Assembly: GCF_037101375.1 (NCBI RefSeq)
Contig: NZ_AP029019.1
Span: 3,441,001 to 3,505,000, forward strand
Direction: 5' to 3'
Source of the DNA: Acidovorax sp. DW039
GTDB lineage: Bacteria > Pseudomonadota > Gammaproteobacteria > Burkholderiales > Burkholderiaceae_C
DNA: 64,000 nucleotides
Within the stretch, counting starts at the first letter, position 1. Each line of letters begins with the position of its first letter. This document shows, piece after piece, positions 62,576-64,000 of the stretch. A model generated the notes under the pieces. It was not told where the DNA came from and searched no databases. It worked only from the letters and a program-made list of their open reading frames with translations. Both the position numbers and the translations under genes were made by a program.

Positions 62576-64000
<1,425 letters not shown>

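Overview
The window is a GC-rich chromosomal segment that reads like a betaproteobacterium of the family Comamonadaceae, probably Acidovorax or a close relative. This is inferred from gene order, protein style and the dispersed repeats, not from a database search. Genes are dense, on both strands, and nearly all belong to the core or metabolic genome. I see no prophage, insertion sequence transposase or CRISPR array.

Layout from left to right: rpsB (cut by the left edge); an amidase and a DadA-like oxidoreductase; NAD(P)HX repair enzyme nnr; rnr (RNase R), divergent from two identical tRNA-Leu(CAG) genes; ypeA and a large DUF349 protein; a 1 kb gene-free stretch full of stem-loops; a lytic transglycosylase; a ZTP (pfl) riboswitch in front of glyA-nrdR; a UshA-like nucleotidase with an MFS permease; aroC; a PAS-GAF-GGDEF-EAL protein; a CBS protein; an O-acetylhomoserine sulfhydrylase with an alpha/beta hydrolase; a DUF2157 / DUF4401-GDYXXLXY membrane pair behind a long leader hairpin; YihY, DUF2069, a GlcD-type FAD enzyme, two GNATs, an SDR and a small membrane protein.

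From 33.4 to 43.2 kb the minus strand carries a polyol uptake and catabolism cluster matching the Pseudomonas mannitol/arabitol order: mtlE-F-G-K-D-R-Y-Z (ABC importer, polyol dehydrogenase, AraC regulator, xylulokinase, fructokinase). The polyol is imported, oxidised to D-xylulose or D-fructose, then phosphorylated. A direct-repeat operator candidate lies upstream of mtlE. Next come thyA - DUF4337 - folA (thymidylate/folate), a berberine-bridge-type oxidase, a PAS-GGDEF cyclase, xthA, and a PA2169-family protein. The nitrogen regulation block glnA - DUF4124 - ntrB - ntrC follows, with a sigma54 promoter and NtrC-type dyads before glnA. The right end holds a CinA-like protein, an EI24 membrane protein, a fatty acid hydroxylase, a secreted polysaccharide deacetylase with a beta-propeller protein, rsuA, and the 3' end of an rRNA operon (5S and partial 23S, minus strand).

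The most unusual material is non-coding or repeat-derived. A roughly 50-60 bp palindromic repeat occurs about nine times. Two copies lie inside reading frames: one encodes the hydrophobic core of the deacetylase signal peptide, the other part of the DUF349 linker. There are also three copies of a roughly 100 bp MITE-like element, a run of hairpins at 11.5-11.8 kb, and a 75-nt rod-like leader that can sequester the Shine-Dalgarno of the DUF2157 gene.
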